Shown here in pieces: positions 35,791-45,489 of a stretch of 64,000 nt of DNA. The position numbers and the translations under genes are program-made. This stretch comes from Mycobacterium saskatchewanense. Lineage in GTDB: Bacteria; Actinomycetota; Actinomycetes; Mycobacteriales; Mycobacteriaceae. The notes beneath the pieces were generated by a model. That model did no database searches, was not told where the DNA came from, and worked only from the letters and a program-made list of their open reading frames with translations. The DNA lies in the NCBI RefSeq assembly GCF_010729105.1, contig NZ_AP022573.1, forward strand, positions 248,001-312,000. The letters run 5' to 3'. Numbering within the stretch: the first letter of the stretch is position 1; every line of letters begins with the position of its first letter.

Positions 35791-37404
35791 GGCAGGGACT
35801 GTGATGACGTCGTGGTCACGAACAGTGACCTCGGATAGGGCCGTCAAAGGTCCGCAGCGGGGCGCCGAGCGAGCGAATAGAGCCCACCGGTCCTCCACAC
35901 CGTCGAGGGCATAGTCGCACAGCAGGGTCCGGTCGTAGGAAGGGGATTCTTGTATCGCGAGCCGCCCGTCGATTCCCCTGGCCGGGGTTACCGGTGAAAC
36001 GCGGGAAAGGACGAATTGCGGCCCGTTGGTGAGTGACTCGCTGTTCAGCGTATCGAGCGCCGGAGTGAAAGCTGCGTACGTTTGGAAGACGGGGACAGGG
36101 TGCCATCCGATGCTGTAGGACCACGCTACCGAGGTGTCGATCGGGTCGATGTGGACAGTGCCTGATCCCATGCTTTGGATGAATTGTGCCGGGACAGCGT
36201 AATTTGCGCGTTGGCGCGCCTGAGCCTGTTCGATTTGTCGTTGAGTCTGGCCCGGTGTGGCTAGCGTGAGCAGGCGCGTTACCGCACGCATCGGTGCCAG
36301 CGCTGCCGCCGAGCCGCGGTCCGTGACAAAGGGTATCCCGCCAAGGAAAACGGCGAAGGCCGTTACCACGGCGATTGCGATCATTTGTTGACGTGCCGAC
36401 CACCGTGGGGCGATGGCCACGGTGACGATAATCAAGCTGAGCAAGATGTAGACGTGACCGTAATCGAAACGCCCGTATGCGGTTTTCGCGCTTATGAGAG
36501 TGGCAAGGCCGGCGAGAAGTACGAAGCGTCGGGAGATTTCGGAGCCGTCTCGCAGGAACGTCACGCAGAGAATGATGACCCATACGACTGTCAAGACAAC
36601 GGCGGGAGCTGCGTATATGGAGAGGGGAACGGCCATCGCATCGACATACCCCGACGCGAGCGCGCCGCTCCGTCGCAGCCAGGTGGGCAAGTTGTTCAGA
36701 GGCTGATCGGTTAATGTCCAGCAGGCAACAATCGAGATCCCGAAGGCGACAACTGTGCCAAGGTGACGCCCGATCGCCCGCCAGTTCAGCAACACCGACG
36801 TGGCAAGCGCGATCAACAAGATCGTTGGGCCGCTGTTGATCTTGACCAAGAACTGAAACCCCGCCGCTGCTCCGAGGGTGCAACACATTGCGAACGCGGA
36901 GGACCGCTCAGCGTCGTCGCCCTGGAACAGCAGGACACTCGCCCAAATTAACGCCGCAAGCACTGCGAGGTCGGGATACATCGGTACCAAGAGCAGGCTT
37001 GTGATCCCGGTAACCACAAAGGCGCCCACCAGCGACATCGTCGTGGCGACGCGCTGGCGCAGCGCTGCCGCAATGCCCAGAAATAGCGCCGACAGCACGA
37101 CCACCTGGTAAATGCAGGCGGCTACCGCCTGGCCGAAGTAGTAGTAGGTGGAGTTGGCGAGGAACCCAAGCGGACCCGATGTGAACACAATCTCGGTTCC
37201 CCAGGCCAGATGGTGATTCTGGGCGAGGGCTGTCGCCGCCTCCCAGGAAGGGTCGAGCCCGACTGCTGCATCGGTTGGAGCTAAGGCAGCAAATATCAGC
37301 GCGGACGCGACCGCGGCAGTGGTTCGCTGCCACCGCGCCGTGCCAAACGTCGACTTGGAGAGCCAATTCCGGAGGGCACCTAATCGCGAGGCCACCATGC
37401 TCAT
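35731..37404 (-). CDS. Polytopic membrane protein, frameshifted near its end
   Basis: 557 aa as read. About eleven hydrophobic segments in residues 25-345, with GLDPSWEAATALAQ and FTSGPLGFLANSTYY in the first loop, then a soluble C-terminal domain (about 375-530). At the homopolymer G7 (plus strand about 35786-35792) the frame changes: the natural continuation (LPPRKPDEAVLVGIDLHQTV) lies in another frame ending at 35490. The present last 25 or so residues (VPAPPETGRGGAGG) are therefore out of family. A one-base change would restore a protein of about 640 aa. Probably an arabinan/mannan-type GT-C enzyme or glycan membrane protein; function unproven. Confidence 0.75.
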   Translation of the reverse strand: MSMVASRLGALRNWLSKSTFGTARWQRTTAAVASALIFAALAPTDAAVGLDPSWEAATALAQNHHLAWGTEIVFTSGPLGFLANSTYYYFGQAVAACIYQVVVLSALFLGIAAALRQRVATTMSLVGAFVVTGITSLLLVPMYPDLAVLAALIWASVLLFQGDDAERSSAFAMCCTLGAAAGFQFLVKINSGPTILLIALATSVLLNWRAIGRHLGTVVAFGISIVACWTLTDQPLNNLPTWLRRSGALASGYVDAMAVPLSIYAAPAVVLTVVWVIILCVTFLRDGSEISRRFVLLAGLATLISAKTAYGRFDYGHVYILLSLIIVTVAIAPRWSARQQMIAIAVVTAFAVFLGGIPFVTDRGSAAALAPMRAVTRLLTLATPGQTQRQIEQAQARQRANYAVPAQFIQSMGSGTVHIDPIDTSVAWSYSIGWHPVPVFQTYAAFTPALDTLNSESLTNGPQFVLSRVSPVTPARGIDGRLAIQESPSYDRTLLCDYALDGVEDRWALFARSAPRCGPLTALSEVTVRDHDVITVPAPPETGRGGAGGNRLASNGV

Positions 37405-37491
37405 AAGCTAGCAATGCTGTAGCGAGGCGCCCTCGTTACGACACTTTTGGAGACGAGTTCCTGCGTCACCTCTGCGATGTCGCCGCGCGGA

Positions 37492-38523
37492 TCAGGTATT
37501 TCCACGGAGCGTGCGGCCCCGACCAGCGAAACAGTGTCGACGGGGGAGTGTGGCGTCTTGTTGACGCAGAAGCTGCGCTGCCGTGCCGTCACGAAACCGG
37601 AGGGCGCGGGCGAACTCACGGAAGGGCGCCAGAAGCAGGGTTTTCGCCCGTGCCCACCGATCTGGGCCGTGGACGCACACCTCCTGGCCTAGCTGCAGCC
37701 AGGTGGGAAGCCACCAGAGCCCCGCCGCGATGCGAGTGATGGCCGGCGCCGTCGGATCCACCACCATCCACGTGAGAATGCGTAGCTGGTCAAGCCACCA
37801 TCGCCGAGTCGACACGATCTGTCTGGTGGCCGACGCCGCCGAGTGGCTGCGCACCGACAATTCCTGTGGGATGAAACGCACCGCCGATCGAAGCATCAAG
37901 CGCAACCACAGGTCCAAGTCGACCAGCTGATAGACATCGGTGCGGAAGCCGCCCGCATCCACCGCGAGCCGGCACCGAAACATGACGCAGGTTGGTTCAC
38001 CGACCCAGTTGTCGAATCCTCTGCCGCGGATGACCATCTCCGTGACCAGGGAGGATCCGTGATTGTATTCGTGAAGTTTCCGGAAGTGCCGATGGAGCGT
38101 ACCGAATCGGTGTGCCCATTCAGGGTCGTTGCTGTCGACACGTCGGGGCGCGAAAGCCAGCCCGACGGTTGGATCAACGAAGCACCCCGCGAGCGTCTTC
38201 AAAGCGCCAGGAAGTAACCAGTCGTCGCCGTGGACGAACTGGATGTAGTCTCCACGCGCGAGTTCCAAGCACCTGTTGTGGTTTCCGTTGAGGCCGAGGC
38301 GGGGCATGTTGTGAAGCAATCGGTCGCCCGGTCTGAGCATGGTTGCGGCGATCGCGGTGCTGTCGTCGGACGAGTCGTCGTCCACCACCACGATCTCGAA
38401 GTCGACGCCGTCCTGCTCGAGGATGCTGCGCAGGCAACGCTCGATCGTGGCGCCGTTGTTGTACATCGGGACGCACACCGTGACGGTCGGGGCGCTCCTG
38501 GAATCGGCAAGCGGTCGGCTCAT
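37492..38523 (-). CDS. GT2-family glycosyltransferase
   Basis: 343 aa from ATG 38523 ([20 protein letters not shown]); the frame continues upstream to 38649 without family similarity. GT-A fold: [35 protein letters not shown] and [16 protein letters not shown] (the DxD-like HGDD). Later [14 protein letters not shown] and [14 protein letters not shown] give the acceptor-side motif. Likely transfers a hexose or deoxyhexose to the surface glycan. A fragment of a related gene lies at 40850-40965. Confidence 0.9.
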   Translation of the reverse strand: MSRPLADSRSAPTVTVCVPMYNNGATIERCLRSILEQDGVDFEIVVVDDDSSDDSTAIAATMLRPGDRLLHNMPRLGLNGNHNRCLELARGDYIQFVHGDDWLLPGALKTLAGCFVDPTVGLAFAPRRVDSNDPEWAHRFGTLHRHFRKLHEYNHGSSLVTEMVIRGRGFDNWVGEPTCVMFRCRLAVDAGGFRTDVYQLVDLDLWLRLMLRSAVRFIPQELSVRSHSAASATRQIVSTRRWWLDQLRILTWMVVDPTAPAITRIAAGLWWLPTWLQLGQEVCVHGPDRWARAKTLLLAPFREFARALRFRDGTAAQLLRQQDATLPRRHCFAGRGRTLRGNT

Positions 38524-39296
38524 CGGCACACGAGGGGTCTCATTGCCCACGCCGAAGGACCATCTTGCGAACCTCCGTGTGTCATGGGTGGCATGACTTC
38601 CCACAGACGTCGTCGGCGCGAGAGGTCTCTGGAAGGGATAGCGGGACACAAGGTATCAGCCGAGGTGAAACTGAAGAGTGCACCACGGGTGTCGTCGGTG
38701 CGATCACTGGTGGCGCATAGCTCTTCGCTGGGCGCAACATTGATCGCGGCTCGCGCAGGAGTTGCTACCAGCATGTCCCGCTGTGCCCTCCCTACGCCTA
38801 CGCAGTTGCCGTGGCACGGTCAGCGCCCACCTTCTCGCCGTTAGCCTAACCATCGGAGGGATTGCGCACCCCCGCGTTTTCGGGATTCGGTCCTCGTGTT
38901 CTTTCCGTCCAACGTGATTGGCTGCCCAGGCGGATGGTAGTGGGCCAGCAGAATCGAAGCTGTTGTCAGGGCTCGGGCCAGAGGCTCACAGGGGCGGACT
39001 TCACCAAAATGCCTTGACGGAGCTAGTTGACGTCTAGGCTCATCGCCGGAAGCGCTCCGATGCAGCCGAGTTAGAAGTGGGGGGCAGTCACACGTGAGCG
39101 ATCGCAATGTCCGGGCGGCACACTTCCGGTCGATCCGGATCAATGTGGGCAGACGTCGGACTGACCGACCGACTCTCGTGGCGGTGCGTCGCCGAGGTGG
39201 TCCCACCCAGTCATCATCACAGCACACCCAAATCCGGCACCAACCAGAAGATGCCCAGCGTGCTGGCGCCATTCCGGTCGGGTTAGTGCTGTGACG
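38524..39296. other. Divergent intergenic region, no gene recognised
   Basis: About 770 bp between the GT2 gene (minus) and the methyltransferase (plus). The open frames on either strand have no recognisable domain. It presumably carries both promoters. Confidence 0.4.
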
Positions 39297-40151
39297 ATGA
39301 GGAATCCGATTGTTTCTCAGCCCCTTCGAAAGTACTGGCGCCAGCGTGGCCAAGTAATCGGTGCTTTCTGGGATGTAGATTTTTTGTTGTTCGACGCGGT
39401 TCTGACAATGCAGATCGATAACGGTGTTGGGGGTGATTTGCTCGAGATCGGAGCGCTTTACGGCAAGAGCGCCATCGTGCTTGGGTGCCGCGCGCGGCCC
39501 GACGAGCAGGTGATCGTCTGCGACGTCTTCGATGAGGCCGCGGGCGAAGACACCAATGTCGCGGAAAATGATGAGTCGTACTCGGGGCTCAATCGAGAAA
39601 AGTTTGAAGAAATTTACTCGCGATGGGTGGATCGGCCGCCCGTTGTCATCGCTGAATTGTCCGAGCATATCGTCGGAAGAATCGCCCCTGGCTCTCTGCG
39701 TTTTGCGCATATCGACGGCAGCCATCTGTATGGCATCGTTCGCATGGATATCGCCAACACTCGTACGTTGTTGAAAGACACTGGCGTGGTCGTAATGGAC
39801 GACTTCCGCGCCCTGCATACCCCGGGGGTAGCGGCCGCCGTCTGGGAAGCCGTAGCTAACGACGGTCTGATACCGGTATGTCTGTCCGAGCAGAAATTCT
39901 ATGGCGCATGGAATGCCGACGCGGCACAGGTGCTACGTGAGGCGTTGACCGACTGGGTGATCGGACACGGTGACCAGCTCAATTGCGGGGTCCAGGAGAT
40001 CGCCGGCGCGAGCGTACTGATTATCGAAAACCCCCTTCCATTGACTCTGCAGAGACGAATGCAACTCTTGTTGCCGGCATCGTTTCGCGATAGACGAGGC
40101 AAGGCATGCCGTCGACCATATCTTGGAGTCCCCCCGGTTCCGGCGCGGTAA
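39297..40151 (+). CDS. Class I methyltransferase (Methyltransf_24-like)
   Basis: 284 aa from ATG 39297 (GTG 39291 also in frame). LLEIGALYGKSAIVLGCRAR is motif I (about residues 43-62), VIVCDVFDEAAGE motif II, and RFAHIDGSHLYGIVRMDIAN the H-I-D-G-x-H pattern of Methyltransf_24/CmcI-like enzymes, followed by GVVVMDDFRALHTPG with a likely metal or acceptor site. Such enzymes often O-methylate sugars, which fits the glycan locus. The C-terminal 25 residues after PLTLQRRMQLLLP are basic and irregular. Confidence 0.85.
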   Translation: MRNPIVSQPLRKYWRQRGQVIGAFWDVDFLLFDAVLTMQIDNGVGGDLLEIGALYGKSAIVLGCRARPDEQVIVCDVFDEAAGEDTNVAENDESYSGLNREKFEEIYSRWVDRPPVVIAELSEHIVGRIAPGSLRFAHIDGSHLYGIVRMDIANTRTLLKDTGVVVMDDFRALHTPGVAAAVWEAVANDGLIPVCLSEQKFYGAWNADAAQVLREALTDWVIGHGDQLNCGVQEIAGASVLIIENPLPLTLQRRMQLLLPASFRDRRGKACRRPYLGVPPVPAR

Positions 40152-40234
40152 GTAGTATGGTCCGCGGCGCCTGAAAATGCCTCGAGGGTATGTGTACGTG
40201 GCAGTAAGCCGAAGTCTGGCCTGATGAGGCTACC

Positions 40235-40850
40235 GTGGGTCTGACGACCATACTTCCCAACAAGCATCAACGTGCGCTTTACCTGGCCGCCCTGCGCTAT
40301 CGGTTGCGCGGCAACGTCCTTCGTTTCATCTGCGAAACCCACCAAGAGATTCCGCCGCAGCCGCCCGCCGGCGCCGGCACTCTCGCGTGTTCGCACATTT
40401 TTGATCCGCAGGGCACCGTCGACCCGCACATCGTCTACTACCTGAAGGCGTCCACAGCCCCCGGGGCGGCAATCCCTTTCGTCTCCGGCTCGCCGACCCT
40501 CACCCCGAATTCGGTGGCTCGCAACCGACCGTTGTGCGCGGGCATCTATACGCGCCATACGAATGAGCGGGCCATACACGCTGTCGTTGGCGACGACGAA
40601 GCGGTCGAACTGGTCAAGCGACCATCCGCGTTGACGTAGGACGCACCAGCCGAGTTGCCAGGAGTCGAAATTGAGCGCGAGCTCCCATCGAGGAAATGTG
40701 GAGCTCATTTCGCGGTGTGGACATGTACGGGCCGACCGAAAGCCTGGGGCAGGCGCCTCACCTCCAGTCCTACTTCCTTGCCTGGGACCTGAATTCACGT
40801 ACCTGGGCCCGTGCTCAACGACTTCTGGCGGCGCTTCCAAAACATCGATG
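40235..40850 (+). pseudogene. RgpF-like gene remnant with internal inversion
   Basis: 40235-40560 matches the N-terminal third of the intact gene at 42106 (LAALRYRLRGNVLRFICETH, IFDPQGTVDPHIVYYLKA). The segment 40562-40683 is the reverse complement of the sequence expected next: read on the minus strand it gives NFDSWQLGWCVLRQRGWSLD, the counterpart of DFGSWHLGWCILQQHGWSLD in the intact copy. From 40684 the plus-strand similarity resumes (IEEMWSSFRG equivalent) and ends near 40850 at RRFQ. Not functional. Confidence 0.85.
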
Positions 40851-40965
40851 AATCATCATCCACCACCAGGATTTCGAAGGCGATGCCTTCCTGCGAAGAT
40901 GCTTCGCAGGCAACGGTCGATCGTTCTGCTGTTGTTGTACACCGGTACTGTCAGCGGTTAGACGG
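40850..40965 (-). pseudogene. GT2 glycosyltransferase N-terminal fragment
   Basis: The region resembles 38380-38490 of the GT2 gene in the same orientation: shared strings such as CACCACCA.GAT.TCGAAG and GCGCAGGCAACG-like segments, encoding on the minus strand a Y-N-N/T-I-D-R-C-L-R-S-I pattern. Only the first about 35 codons of the fold remain. It adjoins the broken RgpF remnant, indicating recombination between gene copies. Confidence 0.65.
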
Positions 40966-41287
40966 CGAGAACTCTGCGTCCGCGATCAGGATGCAGTCGG
41001 CTTGCCCCTCGGTCGGTGGCGGGCTTCGTCGCTTACGTCGCGCGCCAGCATAATCACGGAAACCTGGGTAGAAAGCTGAAACTTTGAAAACTCTCAACGA
41101 ACGCCCGCAGCAGATTAGGCTGTGCGCCGGGAATAGCTTAAGTCTGGGCGACCCGACCAGGCTGCCTGGGGCGGTCGCACCTGTGAAGTCCGTAAAGTAG
41201 CCCGCGATCCCATAGCCATGCCGGTGCCCGCACCAAGCTGCACGTGGAATGCGGCCCGGCTCGAACCCTGGACGGACTAGGAAGGTC
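40966..41287. other. Spacer without a recognised gene
   Basis: About 320 bp between rearranged remnants and the methyltransferase at 41288. Nothing recognisable beyond the probable promoter of the downstream gene. Confidence 0.35.
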
Positions 41288-42079
41288 ATGCGTCAGCAGA
41301 TGAAGGATCTATTCGCGCAGTCGGCCGCCGATGCTATCAACCAATTCAATTACGTTCGCTTGCGGATGTTTCATCGCCACAAGTATCGGTCGGTGGTGGC
41401 AGACCAATACGGGATCGAAGTCGGTGGGCCGAGCGCGCTTTTCAAGACGGTGTTGCCGCTCTACCGCTACATCCGAGACCTCGACGGGGTCAACTTCTCC
41501 AACGATACCGTGTGGGAGGGAACCATCACGGCTGGGCAGAATTTCCACTACTGTGATGGCAAGTCGGGTCGCCAATACATCTCGGAGGCGACCGACTTGA
41601 GAGAAATAGCAACCGAGCAATACGATTTTCTTTTGTCATCGAACTGCTTGGAGCACGTCGCGAACCCCATCAAGGCGTTGGTGGAATGGAAGCGGGTAAT
41701 CAAGCCGGGCGGTGGGCTGGTGCTGGTGCTGCCTAATAAGGTCAGCAACTTCGACCATCGACGCCCGACGACGAAGTTCGCGCATTTGTTGGAAGACTTC
41801 ACCAACGATATCGGCGAAGACGACCTCACGCACCTAGATGAGATATTGGCGCTGCATGACCTGCAAAGAGATCCACCTGCAGGTGACCTCGAGCACTTCA
41901 GAGAACGAAGCTTGCGAAACGTCGAGAACCGAACACTCCATCACCATGTGTTTGACGTCGAGTTGATCAAAGATGCGTTGAGTTACGTGGGTTTCGACAT
42001 GCTGAACGTCACGCCTACGTCATCCGACTTCTTCGCGCTGGCAAGAAAGAACTCGAGCGTCGGCCCCGGGACCGGATAA
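41288..42079 (+). CDS. Class I SAM-dependent methyltransferase
   Basis: 263 aa from ATG 41288. The central motifs SSNCLEHVANPIKALVEWKR and VIKPGGGLVLVLPNKVSNFD are typical Methyltransf_11/MtfB-like sequences. The glycine-rich motif I is poorly formed: the region GGPSALFKTVLPLYRYIRDL precedes it, and the SAM-binding loop is atypical. The C-terminus (TLHHHVFDVELIKDALSYVG, DFFALARK) is close to other mycobacterial glycolipid O-methyltransferases. The RgpF-like gene starts 26 bp downstream. Probably a sugar O-methyltransferase. Confidence 0.82.
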   Translation: MRQQMKDLFAQSAADAINQFNYVRLRMFHRHKYRSVVADQYGIEVGGPSALFKTVLPLYRYIRDLDGVNFSNDTVWEGTITAGQNFHYCDGKSGRQYISEATDLREIATEQYDFLLSSNCLEHVANPIKALVEWKRVIKPGGGLVLVLPNKVSNFDHRRPTTKFAHLLEDFTNDIGEDDLTHLDEILALHDLQRDPPAGDLEHFRERSLRNVENRTLHHHVFDVELIKDALSYVGFDMLNVTPTSSDFFALARKNSSVGPGTG

Positions 42080-42105
42080 GCGGCCGTTGAAAGCCATCTG
42101 AAGTA

Positions 42106-43092
42106 ATGAGGATCCATCGCGGCCAGCAGCCCTCCCATCTGGCCGCACTGCGCTACCGTCTGCGCCGCAACGCCCTTCGTTTCATCTCCGAAACCCATCT
42201 GGAGCTTCCGCCCCGGCCACCGGCCGGCGCTGGCACTCTCGTGCTGTTCGCGCATTTCGATCCGCAGGGCATCGTCGACCCGTACGTCGTCTACTACCTG
42301 AAGGCGCTCCACAGCCTCGGGGCGGCAATCCTTTTCGTCTCCGGCTCACCGACCCTCACCCCGGAGTCGGTGGCTCCCATCCGACCGCTGTGTGCGGGCA
42401 TTTATACCCGCCACACGCTCTCGCTCGATTTCGGCTCCTGGCACCTCGGTTGGTGCATCCTGCAACAACACGGATGGTCGCTTGACCAGTTCGACCGCTT
42501 CGCCGTTGCCAACGACAGCGTGTACGGCCCGCTCTTTCCCATCGAGGAAATGTGGAGCTCATTCCGCGGTGCGGACATGTACGGGGCGATCGAAAGCCTG
42601 GAGCAGGCGCCGCACCTTCAGTCCTTCTTCCTTGCGTGGGACCTGAATTCGCGCACTCGGCCTATGCTCAACGACTTCTGGCGGCGCTTTCAATACATCG
42701 TTGACAAGTACAAGCTGATCCAGCGCTACGAACTGGGCCTGTCCGAACGGGCCCGTCGCGCGGGGCTGACCATCAAGCCGTTCGTCTCCGCCGCCGCCAT
42801 CCAGGCGGCATACGGCCGATCGCCGGAGCACCAGTGGGTGAGCAGGTTCTCCGGGCCGCCGGCCAACAACACGCTCTACTTCTGGGACGGCCTGATCGAG
42901 CACCTGAGGTTCCCCTTCCTCAAGACGATCCTGCCGCGCTCCAACGAGCCCTGGCACGATTCCATGCCGCACTTGCGGGACTTCATCGAGCGGCACACCG
43001 ACTACCCGTACGCACTCATCGAATCGAACGTGGGCCGGCTCGGCTGCGGGCCATCGTCATGGACCAAGCCGGCCACCGAAAACACCCAGTGA
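42106..43092 (+). CDS. RgpF-like (rhamnan synthesis F) glycosyltransferase
   Basis: 328 aa. VLFAHFDPQGIVDPYVVYYL at the N-terminus, then FDRFAVANDSVYGPLFPIEEMWSS and FFLAWDLNSRTRP, characteristic of the rhamnan synthesis protein F family of glycosyltransferases. The usual C-terminal portion (HLRFPFLKTILPRSNEPWHD) is present. It may add rhamnose or another deoxyhexose to the surface glycan. An incomplete, rearranged copy lies 2 kb upstream. The GT2 gene follows at 43138. Confidence 0.85.
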   Translation: MRIHRGQQPSHLAALRYRLRRNALRFISETHLELPPRPPAGAGTLVLFAHFDPQGIVDPYVVYYLKALHSLGAAILFVSGSPTLTPESVAPIRPLCAGIYTRHTLSLDFGSWHLGWCILQQHGWSLDQFDRFAVANDSVYGPLFPIEEMWSSFRGADMYGAIESLEQAPHLQSFFLAWDLNSRTRPMLNDFWRRFQYIVDKYKLIQRYELGLSERARRAGLTIKPFVSAAAIQAAYGRSPEHQWVSRFSGPPANNTLYFWDGLIEHLRFPFLKTILPRSNEPWHDSMPHLRDFIERHTDYPYALIESNVGRLGCGPSSWTKPATENTQ

Positions 43093-43137
43093 CCTGGATC
43101 CGGCTTGTCCGAATGGCATTCGGGGCCCGGACGGCCA

Positions 43138-43941
43138 ATGTACCGTTGGCTCGTGTCGTTATTGATCGCCGTGCCGGTGTACGGCCAGCACGAATACACC
43201 CACGCGCTCGTCCGTGATCTGGAGCGCGAGGGCGCCGAGTACCTGATCGTCGACAACCGGGGCGACTATCCGCGGATCGGCAACGAGCGTGTCACCACAC
43301 CCGGCAAGAACCTCGGCTGGGCGGGCGGAAGCGAGCTCGGGCTTCGGACCGCGTTCTCGGAGGGCCACTCCCACGCGATGACGCTCAACAACGACACCCG
43401 CCTGTCCAAGGGCTTCGTCACCGGCCTGCTCGACCCCCGCCTGCCCGCCGACGCCGGCATCGTGGGCCCGTTGACCGACGAGGGTTTCGCCTGCGCGGTC
43501 ACCGACGAAAAGCCCGACGCCGCAGACTACTTGCCTCGACCCCTGTACCGGACAGTGGCCGCGGTCGAGGGCACGGCCCTGATGATGTCGCGCGAATGCT
43601 GGGACGCCGTCGGCGGAATGGACCTGCAGACCTTCGGACGCTACGGCTGGGGGCTCGACCTCGACCTGGCCCTGCGTGCCCGCAAGGCCGGATTCGGCGT
43701 GTACATCACGGAGATGGCCTACATCAACCACTTTGGCGGCAAGACCGCCAACACCCTGTTCGGGAGCTCACGCTACGCGTGGGGCGGCAGGCTCGCCATG
43801 CTGCGCGGCCTAATCAAGCTGCACGGTTGGCGCGCGACGTGGGCGATGGAGCGCGTCCTGCGCCGCGAAGACAGGTGGCATAAGCAGGTTCCGCGCGACT
43901 ACACCACGCACCGGCTGCAGGACGACCCCGCTCGCCGCTGA
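43138..43941 (+). CDS. GT2-family glycosyltransferase (rhamnosyltransferase-like)
   Basis: 267 aa from ATG 43138; a TTG at 43105 is in frame but less likely. LLIAVPVYGQHEYTHALVRD, IVDNRGDYP, NLGWAGGSELGLRTAF and AMTLNNDTRLSKGFVTG give a GT-A fold with the DxD-equivalent N-N-D-T. VEGTALMMSRECWDAVGGMD and GWGLDLDLALRARKAGF form the acceptor-binding part typical of WbbL-like rhamnosyltransferases. Its end is 17 bp from the convergent ABC permease gene. Confidence 0.88.
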   Translation: MYRWLVSLLIAVPVYGQHEYTHALVRDLEREGAEYLIVDNRGDYPRIGNERVTTPGKNLGWAGGSELGLRTAFSEGHSHAMTLNNDTRLSKGFVTGLLDPRLPADAGIVGPLTDEGFACAVTDEKPDAADYLPRPLYRTVAAVEGTALMMSRECWDAVGGMDLQTFGRYGWGLDLDLALRARKAGFGVYITEMAYINHFGGKTANTLFGSSRYAWGGRLAMLRGLIKLHGWRATWAMERVLRREDRWHKQVPRDYTTHRLQDDPARR

Positions 43942-43957
43942 GACAAAGGCCAGACGG

Positions 43958-44749
43958 TCAGGCGCAGGACTGCGCGGCGACCCGATACCCGCGCACGGCG
44001 AGTGGAAGGAACACCGCGATCAGCGCGACCACCCACAGGAACGTCAGCGCCAGCGGCAGCAGCAGCGGGCCGTCGTGGGCCAGGGCGCGCATCACCTCGA
44101 TGGGCGGCGACATGGGCTGCAGCCGGACGAACGGCCGCGCCCAGTCCGGGAAGAGGGCCACCGGGGTCGCGCCGGAACTGACGAAGACCAGCGAAGTGGC
44201 CCCGGCGGCCAGGTAGGTCACGATGGCGCGGCCGTTGGCGCGGATCGCCAGCGTCATGACCAGCGCGGTGAACCCGACCACCACGAGCGGCGGGACGAGG
44301 ATGTAGGCCAGGGCCGTGATCCAGCCGTGCGCGAAGCGCAGGCCCATGGTCGTTCCGACGGCGGTCACCAGGATCGTGCCCACTAGCGCGCGGGCGGCCT
44401 CGGCGATGAGCCGGCCCGCGATCGCGCTGGCCCGGTGGATCGGCAGCACCCACATCCGGCTGAGCAGCCCGGACGCGCGCTCCATCGGGATGCCGACGGC
44501 GCTCCCCAGGGCGCCGAACATGCCCGCCAGCACCGCGCACATGGGGACCAGGCCGTAGATGCTGTCGATGCCGGTGGCCTTGTAGACCTGCGCACCCAGC
44601 ACGGCCTTGTAGACCACCAGCAGGACCACGGGGAACGCCACCGAGCTGATCAGCGCCGCCGGTTCCCGGCGCCACCGGGTCACGATCCGGCCAGCGTGAA
44701 CCAGGCTCTGCGTGAGAAGCGAGCCCTCGATACCCGGATGCGCGGTCAT
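43958..44749 (-). CDS. ABC-2 type permease (DrrC-like)
   Basis: 263 aa from ATG 44749, overlapping the upstream permease gene by 4 bp; the open frame extends to 44920 without family similarity. Six transmembrane helices with the ABC-2 pattern ALISSVAFPVVLLVVYKAVL, VPMCAVLAGMFGALGSAVGI, GLLSRMWVLPIHRASAIAGR and the late loop SSGATPVALFPDWARPFVRLQPMSP. Third gene of a DrrABC-like exporter, probably moving a glycolipid or its precursor. Confidence 0.9.
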   Translation of the reverse strand: MTAHPGIEGSLLTQSLVHAGRIVTRWRREPAALISSVAFPVVLLVVYKAVLGAQVYKATGIDSIYGLVPMCAVLAGMFGALGSAVGIPMERASGLLSRMWVLPIHRASAIAGRLIAEAARALVGTILVTAVGTTMGLRFAHGWITALAYILVPPLVVVGFTALVMTLAIRANGRAIVTYLAAGATSLVFVSSGATPVALFPDWARPFVRLQPMSPPIEVMRALAHDGPLLLPLALTFLWVVALIAVFLPLAVRGYRVAAQSCA

Positions 44750-45489
44750 CGGCCGCGCCTCTGCATCCGCAGCGTTATCCCGCCGAACACAAGCAACATC
44801 CCCACACACCACCCCAAGCCGGCCGCCAAATGATCGAACGATACTTGCCCGGTCGACAGACCGCGCAGCGTCTCGGCGGTCTGCGATACGGGCTGGTTGC
44901 GCACGAACGGGCGCAACCACTCAGGAAAAGTCTTCTCCGGTGCGACTCCCGTCGACAGCAGGATCAGCACCAACTGGGGGACCAGCAGCACCTGGCTGGT
45001 GCCCTCGAGGCTGCCCTTGCTGGACCCCAGCGCGTCGGCGCCGAGCGCCACCGCGAGGCACAGCAGCAGCGCGAGAGCGACGAAAGCCAGCCCGTAACCG
45101 AGCCCACCGGTCATCCGGAAGCCGAACACGACCCCGGCCGTCATGGCCGCCGCCAGCGCGATGCCGGCCCGGACCAGGGTGGCCGTGATCCGGGCGCTGA
45201 CCGGCACTATGGCGGCGATCGGCAAAGTCCGCAGGCGCACGCCCAGGCCGTAGATGCGGTCGCGGCCCGCGCGGTCGGCCGTGAGCGCCGCGGCCATGAC
45301 CATCGACTGGACGACCACGGCGGGCAACAGATATTGCGGGTAGGTCATCCGGCCGGTGTCGATGAGGCCATGGGTCGCCACAGTCAGCCCGACCAGGCTC
45401 GCCACGGGTACGAGCACCTCGAAGACGATCGCGCCGTCGCGCAGCGTGTACAGCAGCGATCGTTCGGTAAGGGCGGCCAGCGCGGTCAT
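44746..45489 (-). CDS. ABC-2 type permease (DrrB-like)
   Basis: 247 aa. Six helices; LLYTLRDGAIVFEVLVPVAS at the N-terminus, GRDRIYGLGVRLRTLPIAAI in the cytoplasmic loop and LLSTGVAPEKTFPEWLRPFV before the last helix, matching the same element in the DrrC-like partner (the two permeases are paralogues). Overlaps the ATPase gene by 4 bp. DrrABC-type systems export complex lipids in mycobacteria. Confidence 0.9.
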   Translation of the reverse strand: MTALAALTERSLLYTLRDGAIVFEVLVPVASLVGLTVATHGLIDTGRMTYPQYLLPAVVVQSMVMAAALTADRAGRDRIYGLGVRLRTLPIAAIVPVSARITATLVRAGIALAAAMTAGVVFGFRMTGGLGYGLAFVALALLLCLAVALGADALGSSKGSLEGTSQVLLVPQLVLILLSTGVAPEKTFPEWLRPFVRNQPVSQTAETLRGLSTGQVSFDHLAAGLGWCVGMLLVFGGITLRMQRRGR

